64,000 bases of DNA from a virus. The first letter of the stretch is position 1. The number at the start of each line of letters is the position of its first letter. The stretch lies in IMG/VR virus record IMGVR_UViG_3300021963_000060, positions 1 through 64,000 of that record; one strand, written 5' to 3'. The notes under the pieces were generated by a model. It saw nothing but the letters and a program-made list of their open reading frames with translations, was not told where the DNA came from and did no database searches. Below, in pieces: positions 51,579 through 60,814 of this stretch. The translations under genes and the position numbers were made by a program.

Positions 51579-53270
51579 TCAGCAATTCCAAGCTCTAAGT
51601 GACTTATTGATTCTGCTATCGGGATCGTTAGCAGTTTTTGCACTTGTTAGTTTTGATTTCATTCCCTTCATTCTGGCGCAAAATGACGCCCTGCGGGGAT
51701 TTCCAACCTTCTTTGAAGGTGCCTTAAGGTCGCTTCCAGGATTCTCACGCTCATAAGATTTGCGTCCTTTTTCATTTAGACCGCCCTCTTTATTTTTTCC
51801 CGATTCACGAGTCCATGCGGCAGATTCTCCTAATTCTCCAAGTGCTTTTGCTTTGCGAATCTTCTTAGGATTCTTAAGTTTACCACCAGGATAGTTTCTT
51901 TCATCATTACCCTCAAAATCAGGATCTACATTAGCACGATGTCTTGCTGCTCTTTCAGGAGATGCTTTATCTGCGTGAATACCCGCTCTACGATTAGGAG
52001 CAATCTTATCTGCTGCTCTCTTTTCCTTCTGCTTCTGACGACTTCTTTGCTTTTTGAAGTCTTTTATCGTCATACCTTCTTCAATTTCAAACTCTTCTCC
52101 CATTGGTCTTATATAACCTTTACTTGGTTTTGGGTTAGCACTGCTTCCTCCCTGAGGACCAACTGCTTGAATGAGAGCCTGTCCAGGTTGAATTTGAGAA
52201 ATTGAATGATGAACTAAGCTGCAACCTGGATATACTTTTTGTAATTCATCAGTGACTTCTTTTCTGGAAGGTAATTTAGTTTGTGGGAAAAACATATTCA
52301 TTGAATAATATTTTCCTCTCCAAAGCACAGTTGCTAGAATTACATTACCATTTTGCGCTTTCATTCTTGTTGTTGCCTCAGATACCATTGTTTTTTTGAT
52401 ATCTTCTGGTTTAATTAGATCAATAAATTCTACAAACTTATTACCAAACATATCTTCAATTTCTAAACTTTCTGACTTAGTTTTTTTAGATTCTACTTTT
52501 TTTAACTTAGTGTAATAATCAGGAACTTCGTCCAAATGTTGTAATGCGGTTATTCTTGCTGCAGTTTTATCTGAAGTGTGCTCACCTTCAACTTTAATAC
52601 CCATCTCTAATTGCTTTTTAATTGCTTCTAGAGATACTCCATGCTTTTTAGCAATTTCTTTTGGTGACTTATATGCTTGTACAGGACCTTTTGGATCCTT
52701 TTCTTCTTTTACAGAACAATCTTTATAACCATGAACTGGACATCTTTTTTCTTTCTTAGATTTATTGCATTCACAACCTTCTTCTTGTAGAATCTTTTCA
52801 ACTAAAGATAGTTCCTCTTTTTTAACAGTAGGCAAACTAACTGCTGCTGCTTTTTTCTTTTGAAGTTCTATTGCCTTTGGTCCCAATTGCTTAGCTGCAT
52901 CTGGTGTTAGTGCTCCTGCACCAGAAGATTTTTTAACAGCAAAACTAATATCTTTTCCTTCAGGTACACAGTTAGGAACAGTTTTTTTACCTTTTTTCTT
53001 CATTCCAATCTGTTTGTATCCTTTCCAACATGCCTCATCAATTTCTTCATCGCTATCCAAATAGTCGGCCGCAGTATCAATATAGTCTGCTGCTTTAGTA
53101 ATTTTCGATTGTACCCATGCAGGTAGTTGGGTATCTCCACTTTTTATTACTTTTTTTAATCTTTTTACAGATTTTTCAATTGTATCCATCTCATTATGAG
53201 CCATATATCCTTCATCATCCTTCCTTTTACCACTAGCAATTTCTTTGTGGTCTTCAGATAATCTTTTCAT
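51579..53270 (-). CDS. Composite structural protein with DUF5661-like and DUF6321-like parts
   Basis: 563 residues. An N-terminal helical domain (MAHNEMDTIEKSVKRLK, ADYIDTAADYLDSDEEIDEA) leads into CWKGYKQIGMKKKG. A Cys-rich stretch (CECN, CPVHG, CSVK) could bind metal. Then a DUF5661-like unit (about 215-265: GVSLEAIKKQLEMGIKVEGE, LDEVPDYYTKL), a beta middle (about 300-375) and a C-terminal DUF6321-like unit (AAWTRESGKNKEGGLN, SFCARMKGMKSKLTSAK). Individual modules are seen in many phage virion and host-take-over proteins; this fusion looks like a modular virion protein. Confidence 0.7.
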   Translation of the reverse strand: MKRLSEDHKEIASGKRKDDEGYMAHNEMDTIEKSVKRLKKVIKSGDTQLPAWVQSKITKAADYIDTAADYLDSDEEIDEACWKGYKQIGMKKKGKKTVPNCVPEGKDISFAVKKSSGAGALTPDAAKQLGPKAIELQKKKAAAVSLPTVKKEELSLVEKILQEEGCECNKSKKEKRCPVHGYKDCSVKEEKDPKGPVQAYKSPKEIAKKHGVSLEAIKKQLEMGIKVEGEHTSDKTAARITALQHLDEVPDYYTKLKKVESKKTKSESLEIEDMFGNKFVEFIDLIKPEDIKKTMVSEATTRMKAQNGNVILATVLWRGKYYSMNMFFPQTKLPSRKEVTDELQKVYPGCSLVHHSISQIQPGQALIQAVGPQGGSSANPKPSKGYIRPMGEEFEIEEGMTIKDFKKQRSRQKQKEKRAADKIAPNRRAGIHADKASPERAARHRANVDPDFEGNDERNYPGGKLKNPKKIRKAKALGELGESAAWTRESGKNKEGGLNEKGRKSYERENPGSDLKAPSKKVGNPRRASFCARMKGMKSKLTSAKTANDPDSRINKSLRAWNC

Positions 53271-53289
53271 TTCTTGGCTATACTTTTTT

Positions 53290-53658
53290 TTATTTATTAT
53301 AAAACTTTATCTCAGAGTACTCTGACTCTGTTTCTTCATTTATTTTTCTCTTTATCTCAGATCTTCTATCATTATTTTTATATACACTTCTAGCTAAAGA
53401 AATAAATTCATCCCCAAAACTATTCTGATCTTCAAGAAGTCTTATTCTATCTTCTATCGCCCATAGTGTTCTATTAATTTGCAACAACTCAGTTACATAT
53501 TTTTCAATATAAACGTTTTCTTTTTTTGCAATTTTTATAAGATCATTTAATTCCTTCATTACATTTTCATTTTTGGTATGTTGATACTTAATAGAAAGAA
53601 TTGATATCTTATCTAATAGTTCACCAATTGATATTGGAATTAATGGGCATGAATTCAT
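53290..53658 (-). CDS. DUF6165-like protein
   Basis: 122 residues: CPLIPISIGELLDKISILSI, then LLQINRTLWAIEDRIRLLE, and FISLARSVYKNNDRRSEIKR. Closely follows the DUF6165 pattern, a helical family often found near glycosyltransferases in bacteria. Coupled by 4-base overlap to the glycosyltransferase-methyltransferase gene upstream. Function unknown. Confidence 0.7.
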   Translation of the reverse strand: MNSCPLIPISIGELLDKISILSIKYQHTKNENVMKELNDLIKIAKKENVYIEKYVTELLQINRTLWAIEDRIRLLEDQNSFGDEFISLARSVYKNNDRRSEIKRKINEETESEYSEIKFYNK

Positions 53659-55190
53659 AGTGGATTATCTAAATTGAAATTATTTTTGATTAGGTCAATC
53701 AATTCTTTATTTTTAGAAGCAACTCCAAGTCCAAAAGTGTGAGTAAAAGTTACTTTTGGTAAATCTAGTTCTTCAAAAAATCTTTTAACTCCATATTGAT
53801 TACCATTTAGTTCTTCAACACAAGTATCATGGAAAAGTATTACTCCATTTTCTTTTAAAAATGGAACCCATTTCTCATAATCATTTTTTACTGATTCATA
53901 AGCATGATCTCCATCGATATGAAGTATATCAATTTTTTTATCCCAATCTTTAGCAACGTCATCAAATAAACCTTTGATAAAAGTCACGTTATCTTGCATG
54001 AAAAGTTTTTCTCTTTTACTTAAAACATACTCATAAGATCCATGATTACCACCTGTGAATTTATCTCCTTCAAATGTATCAATACCATAAACATGCCCAA
54101 TACGAGGCATTGCAAAACAGAATGTAGAGAATCCCCAATCAACTCCAAGGTCAACAGTAACTTCTGGTTTGATATAAGAAACTAACCACTCTGCAAAATT
54201 TCTATGACCTTTCCAACATGAAGGAATATCTTCCAAGTTAGTTAAGAATAATTTATCAATAGCAGCACTTCTTTCTGGAGAAGAAAGCATATTTGGATTA
54301 AATCCAGTTGTGAAAATTGTAAGGTTTGGATTATTTACTTTTTGCGAAAGTTCAAACATATATCCAAATGCTTGTGATAAATGAGAACCTCCCATATTCA
54401 TAGATTCGCTTAATGCATGAAATGCATAGTTCATTCCACTTTGAAAATCTCCAAGAGAGAACAAGATCTGACTGCATCGAATGAAAGTTGGTATTCTAAA
54501 ACTATTAAAATATGGTTTTGATACGTTCAAAAATTCTTGGCCATATTCCAATGATTTTTCTAAATTTTGTACACTAAAATAGTGATTAAAAATAAACCAA
54601 ATATAGTACCAATTGTTTGGATCTTTTTTATATTCTCTCTCACAAATAGAAAAATAAAAAAGTTCTTTATCAACCGTTTTATTGAGTTTTTTAGTAATTT
54701 TGATAGTCGTATCTACACTTACTTGATTTGGATATTTTTCTGTAGAAACAAAGTTTGGAACTTCGTGTACAGCATTGACCCAAGTGTAATTATTGGTTCT
54801 ATGAAAACGAGGATGAACTTCATTCGATTGGACTGGTTCATTTTTTCCATTATCATCAAATCTCAAATGATTAAAAGTAGTAAATTCTTCCGCAATTACA
54901 CTAAATCCTTCTGGATGAAATTCATCAACATCTTCATTAAAATCCAGTGCGAAAGCCCAATCAGTTTCCACATAAGAAAGTGCCTGATTTCTTGCTACAG
55001 AGAAATCAAACTCTTCCTTTGTTTGTGGATGCTCGTAAACTTTAATATTAGATTCTTTTAATAGTTCAATTGTTCTATCAGTACTTCCAGTATCGACTAC
55101 GACTACATCATCAAACTTTTTTGCATTTTGAAGAAATTTTTCTACATTCTTTTCTTCGTTTTTACAAATAGAATATAATGTTACTTTCAT
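53655..55190 (-). CDS. Glycosyltransferase 2-methyltransferase fusion
   Basis: 511 residues from MKVTLYSICKNEEKN. Residues about 1-200 are a GT-A/GT2 fold: SICKNEEKNV, VVVVDTGSTDRT (29-40) and D-x-D-like DFNED (83-87). The middle resembles a TPR-like repeat region. Residues about 340-510 are a class I SAM methyltransferase (VDLGVDWGFST, DILHIDGDHAY, ILFHDTC). Likely adds a methylated sugar to a glycan. An upstream TTG start is not favoured. Confidence 0.8.
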   Translation of the reverse strand: MKVTLYSICKNEEKNVEKFLQNAKKFDDVVVVDTGSTDRTIELLKESNIKVYEHPQTKEEFDFSVARNQALSYVETDWAFALDFNEDVDEFHPEGFSVIAEEFTTFNHLRFDDNGKNEPVQSNEVHPRFHRTNNYTWVNAVHEVPNFVSTEKYPNQVSVDTTIKITKKLNKTVDKELFYFSICEREYKKDPNNWYYIWFIFNHYFSVQNLEKSLEYGQEFLNVSKPYFNSFRIPTFIRCSQILFSLGDFQSGMNYAFHALSESMNMGGSHLSQAFGYMFELSQKVNNPNLTIFTTGFNPNMLSSPERSAAIDKLFLTNLEDIPSCWKGHRNFAEWLVSYIKPEVTVDLGVDWGFSTFCFAMPRIGHVYGIDTFEGDKFTGGNHGSYEYVLSKREKLFMQDNVTFIKGLFDDVAKDWDKKIDILHIDGDHAYESVKNDYEKWVPFLKENGVILFHDTCVEELNGNQYGVKRFFEELDLPKVTFTHTFGLGVASKNKELIDLIKNNFNLDNPL

Positions 55191-55873
55191 AAGTATGTAC
55201 TCCAATCAATACAAGGTGATAAAAAATCTTTGTGGCAATGTGTAGAATAACCAGGAATGCTTGAGATTAAATTGCGTCCTCTCCTATGTAGTTCTAAAAA
55301 TTTTCCATGGTCCGCTGAAGGCTCGAAACCAGTAGAAAAATGTCTATGAACTTCTTGATCTTCTTTTAATGTTTTGAACTTTACGGCAAAAGTATTAGTA
55401 GTTGATGGTGTGGGCATCCAATGTGAATATTTTGTCCTAAGAACTTTAGTCATGAAGTCTTTATACATCTCCTGATACTTGTCTCCGTGGTCGTACAAGG
55501 TCACATAATGAACTGGAAGACTAAACCCATCAATTAAAACCTTATCCCATTCGGAACGATGTACATAATCATCTTCTAAGAAATAAATGATAGTTTCATC
55601 ATCAAAATCTTGAGAAAGAATATAGTCTAAAGTCTTACAAAAACTAAGACTTTCTTTACCACAGTTGATTGTAATTGAACTCTCATCTTTGAGAAAAGTG
55701 TCCTTCTGCTTCCCATAACACTCATCAAAGATTATCGTATAATTTGTAGTCTTTTGATTTAATGTTTTCTTAAAATTATTAAATACTTTTTCTTTATCCC
55801 ACCAATCTGGACGATTTGCTCCAGATAAATTGACTTTGGATGTATAACAATGTCTTAAAAATACTTCAATCAT
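55187..55873 (-). CDS. Glycosyltransferase-like protein
   Basis: 228 residues. Contains FLEDDYVHRSEWDKVL with a DD/DxD-type acidic cluster after a hydrophobic strand (ETIIYF), as in GT-A enzymes, and IVPGYST-like ending. Sugar and acceptor unknown. Chained by overlaps to the sulfotransferase and GT-methyltransferase genes. Confidence 0.55.
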   Translation of the reverse strand: MIEVFLRHCYTSKVNLSGANRPDWWDKEKVFNNFKKTLNQKTTNYTIIFDECYGKQKDTFLKDESSITINCGKESLSFCKTLDYILSQDFDDETIIYFLEDDYVHRSEWDKVLIDGFSLPVHYVTLYDHGDKYQEMYKDFMTKVLRTKYSHWMPTPSTTNTFAVKFKTLKEDQEVHRHFSTGFEPSADHGKFLELHRRGRNLISSIPGYSTHCHKDFLSPCIDWSTYL

Positions 55874-56652
55874 ATATTAAATTTATCATAAAGTTTTACA
55901 TTTTCTATACCAATTACTTCTTCTGCTGGAGGAGAAGTTCTTTGAAGTTTTGGACGAATCTGATGCAGATTATTTATTCCCCATGCATAATCCTTATCTT
56001 CAGAACAAGTGTTGAATATATTAGAAAAATCATGAGAATAAGATTCTACTTCTAAAAATTCATAAATTTTTAAAAGTTCTTTTTCTGGATTTTTTGTTAA
56101 ATCGTTATAGTCAACAAGATGAATATTATCTCTATAATTTGTTAATCCATAAACTAAACTTTCATATGGATCCGAAACATAATTTCTCCATAAGCATTCT
56201 AAACGATTATCAGTCGTGATCATTTTTCCTTCCATTCTCAAATGAGCGTCTACAAAATTATCCTGCTCATTATTTTTTTCTATTAGTAAAATATAAGATG
56301 CTAAAACTTCACTAACTCTTCTATTTGTTGCAATAATTTTTGGTTTTTGTTTAAGAAATTTTTCAATAGAAGAAATATTCTTACACCAAGCTCTGTGTTT
56401 ATCAATAACACAGGGTTTTTCTATATGATTATAAAAATTTTCAAGAATTGAATTATAAGTGTTATAAACTATATTTTTTTTATCGTAAGTATATTGTAAA
56501 TCTATTTTAGAAAATCCATCATCAATAAAACAGAGTAAATCTGAAAGTGGAGATGTTGGAGTTGTTTGTAATTTTGGATGCTGAGAGAGAATTGATCCAA
56601 GTAAAGTAGATCCAGATCTTGGAAGACCTGAAAGAAAAAATAATGTTTTCAT
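55870..56652 (-). CDS. PAPS-dependent sulfotransferase
   Basis: 260 residues. Strand-loop motif FFLSGLPRSGSTLLGS (5'-phosphosulfate-binding, 5-20), and an IIATNRRVSEVLASYILL segment (3'-phosphate-binding). Transfers sulfate from PAPS to a hydroxyl, most likely on sugar. Sulfotransferases occur in a few cyanophages but are unusual in T4-like phages. Overlaps its neighbour by 4 bases. Confidence 0.82.
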   Translation of the reverse strand: MKTLFFLSGLPRSGSTLLGSILSQHPKLQTTPTSPLSDLLCFIDDGFSKIDLQYTYDKKNIVYNTYNSILENFYNHIEKPCVIDKHRAWCKNISSIEKFLKQKPKIIATNRRVSEVLASYILLIEKNNEQDNFVDAHLRMEGKMITTDNRLECLWRNYVSDPYESLVYGLTNYRDNIHLVDYNDLTKNPEKELLKIYEFLEVESYSHDFSNIFNTCSEDKDYAWGINNLHQIRPKLQRTSPPAEEVIGIENVKLYDKFNI

Positions 56653-56668
56653 AATTAATAGTAATTAT

Positions 56669-57856
56669 TTACGGATAGTTATCCTCATAAGTTATAGACA
56701 TAATTTGTTGATTTGAGTGTCCAGCACTGACTCTCTTCCAGTTATTTTTACCAGCAAATGTTGTAACCGGTGTTAAAACATTCACATTAACATCTCTTAC
56801 TCCTAACTGACCTAGTTGATTTCCTCCCCAAACCCACAAAGTTCCATCAGTTTTAATTGCTGCAACATGATCAACACCACAAGCAACTTGTTTCCAATTT
56901 GAATTGGTTCCTACCCTTAGAGGATCTACAGCAACTCCTCCTACTTGATTCAGACCTAATTGGCCATTACCATTATATCCCCATGTCCACAGTGTTCCAT
57001 CAGTTTTAATTGCTGAGGCATGTAAATAACCCATGGAAACTTGCTTCCAATTGTTTCCCCCAGCAGTTGTTGTAACTGGTGTAGAACGATCTCCAGATCC
57101 AGCACCAAATGTTCCTATACCACAAGCATAACTAACACCCCAAGTCCATAAAGATCCATCAGTTTTAATTGCAGCACTTCCGTATGATCCTGCGGTAACT
57201 TGTACCCAATTATTTCCCCCTGCAAATGTTGTTACTGGTGTTGATGCATCAATTGCGTTTATATTATTTCCTAATGCCCCATAAGTGTTCAGTCCCCAAG
57301 CCCACAACGTTCCATCAGTTTTGGTAGCAATTGTGTGCTTGAACCCTGCAGATACACTTTTCCAGTTATTTCCTCCAGTAAAAGTAGTAACAGGAGTAGA
57401 TCTTTGAATTATGGTGTTATCGCCAAGTTGACCAGCATCATTCTGCCCCCAAGTCCATAAAGATCCATCAGTTTTAATTGCCGCTACATGACCTCTCCCA
57501 GAAGAAACTGTTCTCCAGGTTCTTTCTGTACCAACCTGTGATATTTGCAATAGGTTACCAGCTCCAAGATTTAATCCAAGTTGACCAAAAGAATTATTTC
57601 CCCAAACCCATAAAGTTCCATCTGTTTTTATTGCAGCTGAACTTAAAAGTCCTGGAGAAACTTCTTTCCAACTAGATCCTGCTGGTACAAAATCAGGAAC
57701 GCTTCTAAATTCAGAAGTAGACCCAAATCCAAGTTGAGCATGTGCATTCCTTCCTGCTGCCCATAAACTCCCTTCTCTAAACAAATCGGAAGATACTAAA
57801 ACATCATCTAGAGAATATACTACTCCGTTCTCTGTATAATTGTAAAAAGTAGGCAT
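56669..57856 (-). CDS. RCC1-type seven-blade propeller protein (diverged copy)
   Basis: 395 residues with seven RCC1-like units, each containing (T/S)LW.WG.N..GQLG followed by W..VS.G..H..AIKTDG. Units are diverged at DNA level relative to the other copy. The N-terminus (MPTFYNYTENGVVYSLDDVL) is a short collar sequence. RCC1 propellers in cyanophage genomes lie near tail-fibre genes and are suspected receptor- or chaperone-type virion proteins. Overlaps the CxxCxxCC gene by one base. Confidence 0.85.
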   Translation of the reverse strand: MPTFYNYTENGVVYSLDDVLVSSDLFREGSLWAAGRNAHAQLGFGSTSEFRSVPDFVPAGSSWKEVSPGLLSSAAIKTDGTLWVWGNNSFGQLGLNLGAGNLLQISQVGTERTWRTVSSGRGHVAAIKTDGSLWTWGQNDAGQLGDNTIIQRSTPVTTFTGGNNWKSVSAGFKHTIATKTDGTLWAWGLNTYGALGNNINAIDASTPVTTFAGGNNWVQVTAGSYGSAAIKTDGSLWTWGVSYACGIGTFGAGSGDRSTPVTTTAGGNNWKQVSMGYLHASAIKTDGTLWTWGYNGNGQLGLNQVGGVAVDPLRVGTNSNWKQVACGVDHVAAIKTDGTLWVWGGNQLGQLGVRDVNVNVLTPVTTFAGKNNWKRVSAGHSNQQIMSITYEDNYP

Positions 57857-58224
57857 TAGAGTATTTCCCAGGAATTATTATTTGAATAAATCACAGGAGT
57901 ATTCATTATACTACTCCAATTTTTAAAATATTTTAATATATCCTTATTTATTTCATCTTGAGTTGAAACCAATTTGAGATATTGTCCGTTCTCATTATTT
58001 TCTACAGAGACGAGAACTCCACATTTATCAGGTCTCATTTCTTCAGATATAAGTTCTTGAGCCCATGCACAGAAATATCCTTCACATACTTTGGGTCTTA
58101 CCTTATGAATACTGCATCCAGATTCGCATAAGAACTTACAGGACTTTCCACCACCAAACTCATATCCATAAGCAGAACCTTGTAACCAAGTACAGCAAGC
58201 AGTACATTCTCCACATTCCCTCAT
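57856..58224 (-). CDS. YkgJ-type CxxCxxCC metal-binding protein
   Basis: 122 residues. N-terminal CGECTACC (C4, C7, C10, C11) is the CxxCxxCC motif of the zinc/iron-chelating YkgJ family; further Cys in CKFLCESGCSIH and CEGYFCAW. Binds metal, possibly an iron-sulfur cluster. In phages it occasionally accompanies glycosylation genes. Role unknown. Confidence 0.7.
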   Translation of the reverse strand: MRECGECTACCTWLQGSAYGYEFGGGKSCKFLCESGCSIHKVRPKVCEGYFCAWAQELISEEMRPDKCGVLVSVENNENGQYLKLVSTQDEINKDILKYFKNWSSIMNTPVIYSNNNSWEIL

Positions 58225-58925
58225 AAGTATTCCACCTCACTAAAGTAATGAGTATAAGGTTCATAATCACTCATACCTTTCTTTAATGGAATGGGATGAT
58301 TATCGGCAATATAATCATCATCAGTATATTCCATAAATGATTTTGCCTTCACATTCTTATTGGTTCCAATCCAAAATTCTCTATCAAAACGATAATCGGT
58401 ATTCAAATAGTTGTGGTCTAATGTTTGTATATATGAAGCATTTGCCCACCAGAAGTTCCCACAGTAGCACCCAAGACCTTCATTACTCGTCATAGTCCCA
58501 TCACCCCATAAGGTTGGTCCTAGAGGTTTGTAGGTCTGTCCTACACAGTCATAATCATTTAAATATTCAATACATTCTTTCCAGCGATCAATCACAAAGT
58601 ATTCCATCATCAATCTCCAAGAATTTGCAACGAGAGTTTCTTTACTAGTACCCTTCATATGAAAATATAAAATCTTATGTTCTGGATTTTCGTATGCAAA
58701 GTTTTTTAATGCTATAAGTGTTTCTGTTTCTTCTTTCCAATTTGTATTGTAAAAAACCCTTGCTTTTTCTGGTACATTGAATAATTCTTTATCACCATTA
58801 ACACCAATATGGATATGATCGGCAGCGTCAACTAATCCAGAACAATATAGTCTATGAATTTGTTGCTGGTAGACAAACGCACTCATTCCAGATTGGAAAG
58901 TATGATAAAAAATTGCTATTTTCAT
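58221..58925 (-). CDS. Glycosyltransferase-like protein
   Basis: 234 residues: IFYHTFQSGMSAFVYQQQI, HMKGTSKETLVANSWRLMME and CYCGNFWWANASYIQTL, a pattern shared with GT-type proteins of capsule and LPS clusters that carry KGxS...W and GNFWWA. Probably a sugar transferase, though the catalytic type is not certain. 4-base overlaps with both neighbours. Confidence 0.5.
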   Translation of the reverse strand: MKIAIFYHTFQSGMSAFVYQQQIHRLYCSGLVDAADHIHIGVNGDKELFNVPEKARVFYNTNWKEETETLIALKNFAYENPEHKILYFHMKGTSKETLVANSWRLMMEYFVIDRWKECIEYLNDYDCVGQTYKPLGPTLWGDGTMTSNEGLGCYCGNFWWANASYIQTLDHNYLNTDYRFDREFWIGTNKNVKAKSFMEYTDDDYIADNHPIPLKKGMSDYEPYTHYFSEVEYL

Positions 58926-59689
58926 AATGAGAACCTATCTCCATCCATACCTTTAATTAAATCAAATCCAAGAACTGGAACATTTAAAATTTTATCTCTA
59001 TCGATAAAATGATAGAAAGAATGTTCTATATCAATTCCAGCAGTTAATTGAATTGCTCTTTCCATATACATAAAACTTTTTTGAAGAACATTAAAAATAT
59101 CATTAAACAAGAATCTATCAAAAGACCACAGACCAGTTACAATACTTCCTTTACATCCATAAAGAAGTGAGTAAATATTTTCAATATCTTCAAATCTTTC
59201 TTCATAATCATAATACTTCATTACATATTTGTTTGTTAAAAATTTTGTTTTATAGTCATTAATATCAAAATATTCATTTAATTTATATCTACCACTTAAT
59301 TTAAATACTCTATTAACATCACTAAATGTATTATTTTCTTGCATGTAATCTAAAACTAATTCTAAGCATCTACACTCAAGCATAGACTTTACAAATGTAA
59401 ATTTATTAGGATCTCTATGTAGATTTTCGTATAAAGCTTTGATATAAGGATCATCATAGAATTCTAAAAATAAATCAGATTGTTCTATGAATTTATTTTT
59501 ATATTCTTCTTTGATAGGTTTTTCCGAGGCCTCATAGATCAAGATATATGCATCTGGAACTCTATCTTTAATAGATTTTATTGTATCTAATGTTTGTTGA
59601 TATCTCTCTTCTGCATTAAAAGCACTTAAATCATCTTCTTTGAAATGATTAACTGCAGATCCAACTAAAAATAAAAACTTATAATTCAT
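58922..59689 (-). CDS. Glycan-cluster protein, glycosyltransferase-like
   Basis: 255 residues. VNRVFKLSGRYKLNEYFD is a motif recurrent in sugar-transferase-like proteins of marine viruses. Other parts (SFMYMERAIQLTAGI) suggest acceptor contact. No classical DxD found, so the assignment is uncertain. Confidence 0.45.
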   Translation of the reverse strand: MNYKFLFLVGSAVNHFKEDDLSAFNAEERYQQTLDTIKSIKDRVPDAYILIYEASEKPIKEEYKNKFIEQSDLFLEFYDDPYIKALYENLHRDPNKFTFVKSMLECRCLELVLDYMQENNTFSDVNRVFKLSGRYKLNEYFDINDYKTKFLTNKYVMKYYDYEERFEDIENIYSLLYGCKGSIVTGLWSFDRFLFNDIFNVLQKSFMYMERAIQLTAGIDIEHSFYHFIDRDKILNVPVLGFDLIKGMDGDRFSL

Positions 59690-60359
59690 AAAAACAAGAA
59701 GAATGATGTGAAATAATTTTTTGATTATTTAATATATTATTTACTCTGGTTGTCCAGAGATCTGGAATAGAATCCTTAAACTTACTAATCCTAAACCAGT
59801 GATAAGTTGCTGGATATAAAGTTCCTGTTCCGTATATTCCATATCCAGAGAGTTTATATTCTTCAGGACCATCATAACCAATTGGATACATTAATTGATA
59901 AGGCATTCCAATTTGGTCTGCTCTTAAGGTAAGAAGTTGTGCAGTATCTATTTGAACTCCATTTTGCATAAACCAAGCAAAGTCTGAATTACCTAAAGTA
60001 TTCCAAGCATCTTTAGTTACAATTAAACAAGAAGCAGCAGCATAGATATGATTTCTCATTTGTGTATGAGAAATATTTTGTGCATTACCAACAAAAGATT
60101 TATTTTTTACCGCCCAGTCATATGCTCTTTCTATCAATTCTTTATTGTGGGGAAGACAATCAATATCTAAAAAACAAGCAACTTCTTCCTTCTCCATAAC
60201 AGAAGTCATAAATTTCCCATGAGACGTATAAACATCATCATAATCAGTAAAATCTTGATGATGATAGGTAACATCAATACCTACATGATCACAGACTTTT
60301 TTATGATTTTCTATAAGTTGTTCTGGAAGATTGTTTGTATAAAATGTATGAAATTTCAT
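59679..60359 (-). CDS. Glycosyltransferase-like protein with DxD
   Basis: 226 residues. VACFLDIDCLPHNKELIERA gives a DxD-type metal-binding motif (D-I-D) at the end of a strand, then AAASCLIVTKDAWNTLG, typical of GT-A folds. Substrate unknown. Overlaps the neighbour by 11 bases. Confidence 0.55.
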   Translation of the reverse strand: MKFHTFYTNNLPEQLIENHKKVCDHVGIDVTYHHQDFTDYDDVYTSHGKFMTSVMEKEEVACFLDIDCLPHNKELIERAYDWAVKNKSFVGNAQNISHTQMRNHIYAAASCLIVTKDAWNTLGNSDFAWFMQNGVQIDTAQLLTLRADQIGMPYQLMYPIGYDGPEEYKLSGYGIYGTGTLYPATYHWFRISKFKDSIPDLWTTRVNNILNNQKIISHHSSCFYEL

Positions 60360-60814
60360 GAATAATCGGTATTAAAACTAATAATAATTCTTTCTTCTGT
60401 TTCTTCCTCTGTATAATGAACTAAATCGCTTGAGAAAATAACTAATAATCCAGGATAAGGTTGAATTGAGGTTTCTGGGAAAATGAGTGGAGTTCTTCCA
60501 GAAATATAAAATGCCCCACTTATAATACTTTCTTCATGTCTATGTGCTTTAAGTTTATTTCCTGGTTGTGAAATATTAAACCAACTATTAATAAACTTGA
60601 GTGGTGGAATATTATATTTCTCACAATAGATTATAATATATTCATTGATAATAGTTTTTAATCCTATCAGTTCTGGATACATCAAAACAGGCATTCCATG
60701 ATTATAAGTAGAAGTGCCTCTTGTTACTAATCCATGAGAAGCAGTTTCTATTTGTAAAAGTTTTTTCTTTATAGAATTGAGATTGAGAAAAGATAAATTA
60801 TACTCTTCTATCAT
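60356..60814 (-). CDS. 2-oxoglutarate/Fe(II)-type oxygenase
   Basis: 152 residues. A jelly-roll dioxygenase pattern: HxE iron pair in HRHEES (H93, E95), distal His in LVHYTEEE (H133) and Arg in ERIIIS (R142), the 2OG-binding residue. Common in cyanophages (many encode several 2OG enzymes), acting on sugars, nucleic acids or proteins; here it sits in a sugar cluster. Confidence 0.75.
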   Translation of the reverse strand: MIEEYNLSFLNLNSIKKKLLQIETASHGLVTRGTSTYNHGMPVLMYPELIGLKTIINEYIIIYCEKYNIPPLKFINSWFNISQPGNKLKAHRHEESIISGAFYISGRTPLIFPETSIQPYPGLLVIFSSDLVHYTEEETEERIIISFNTDYS

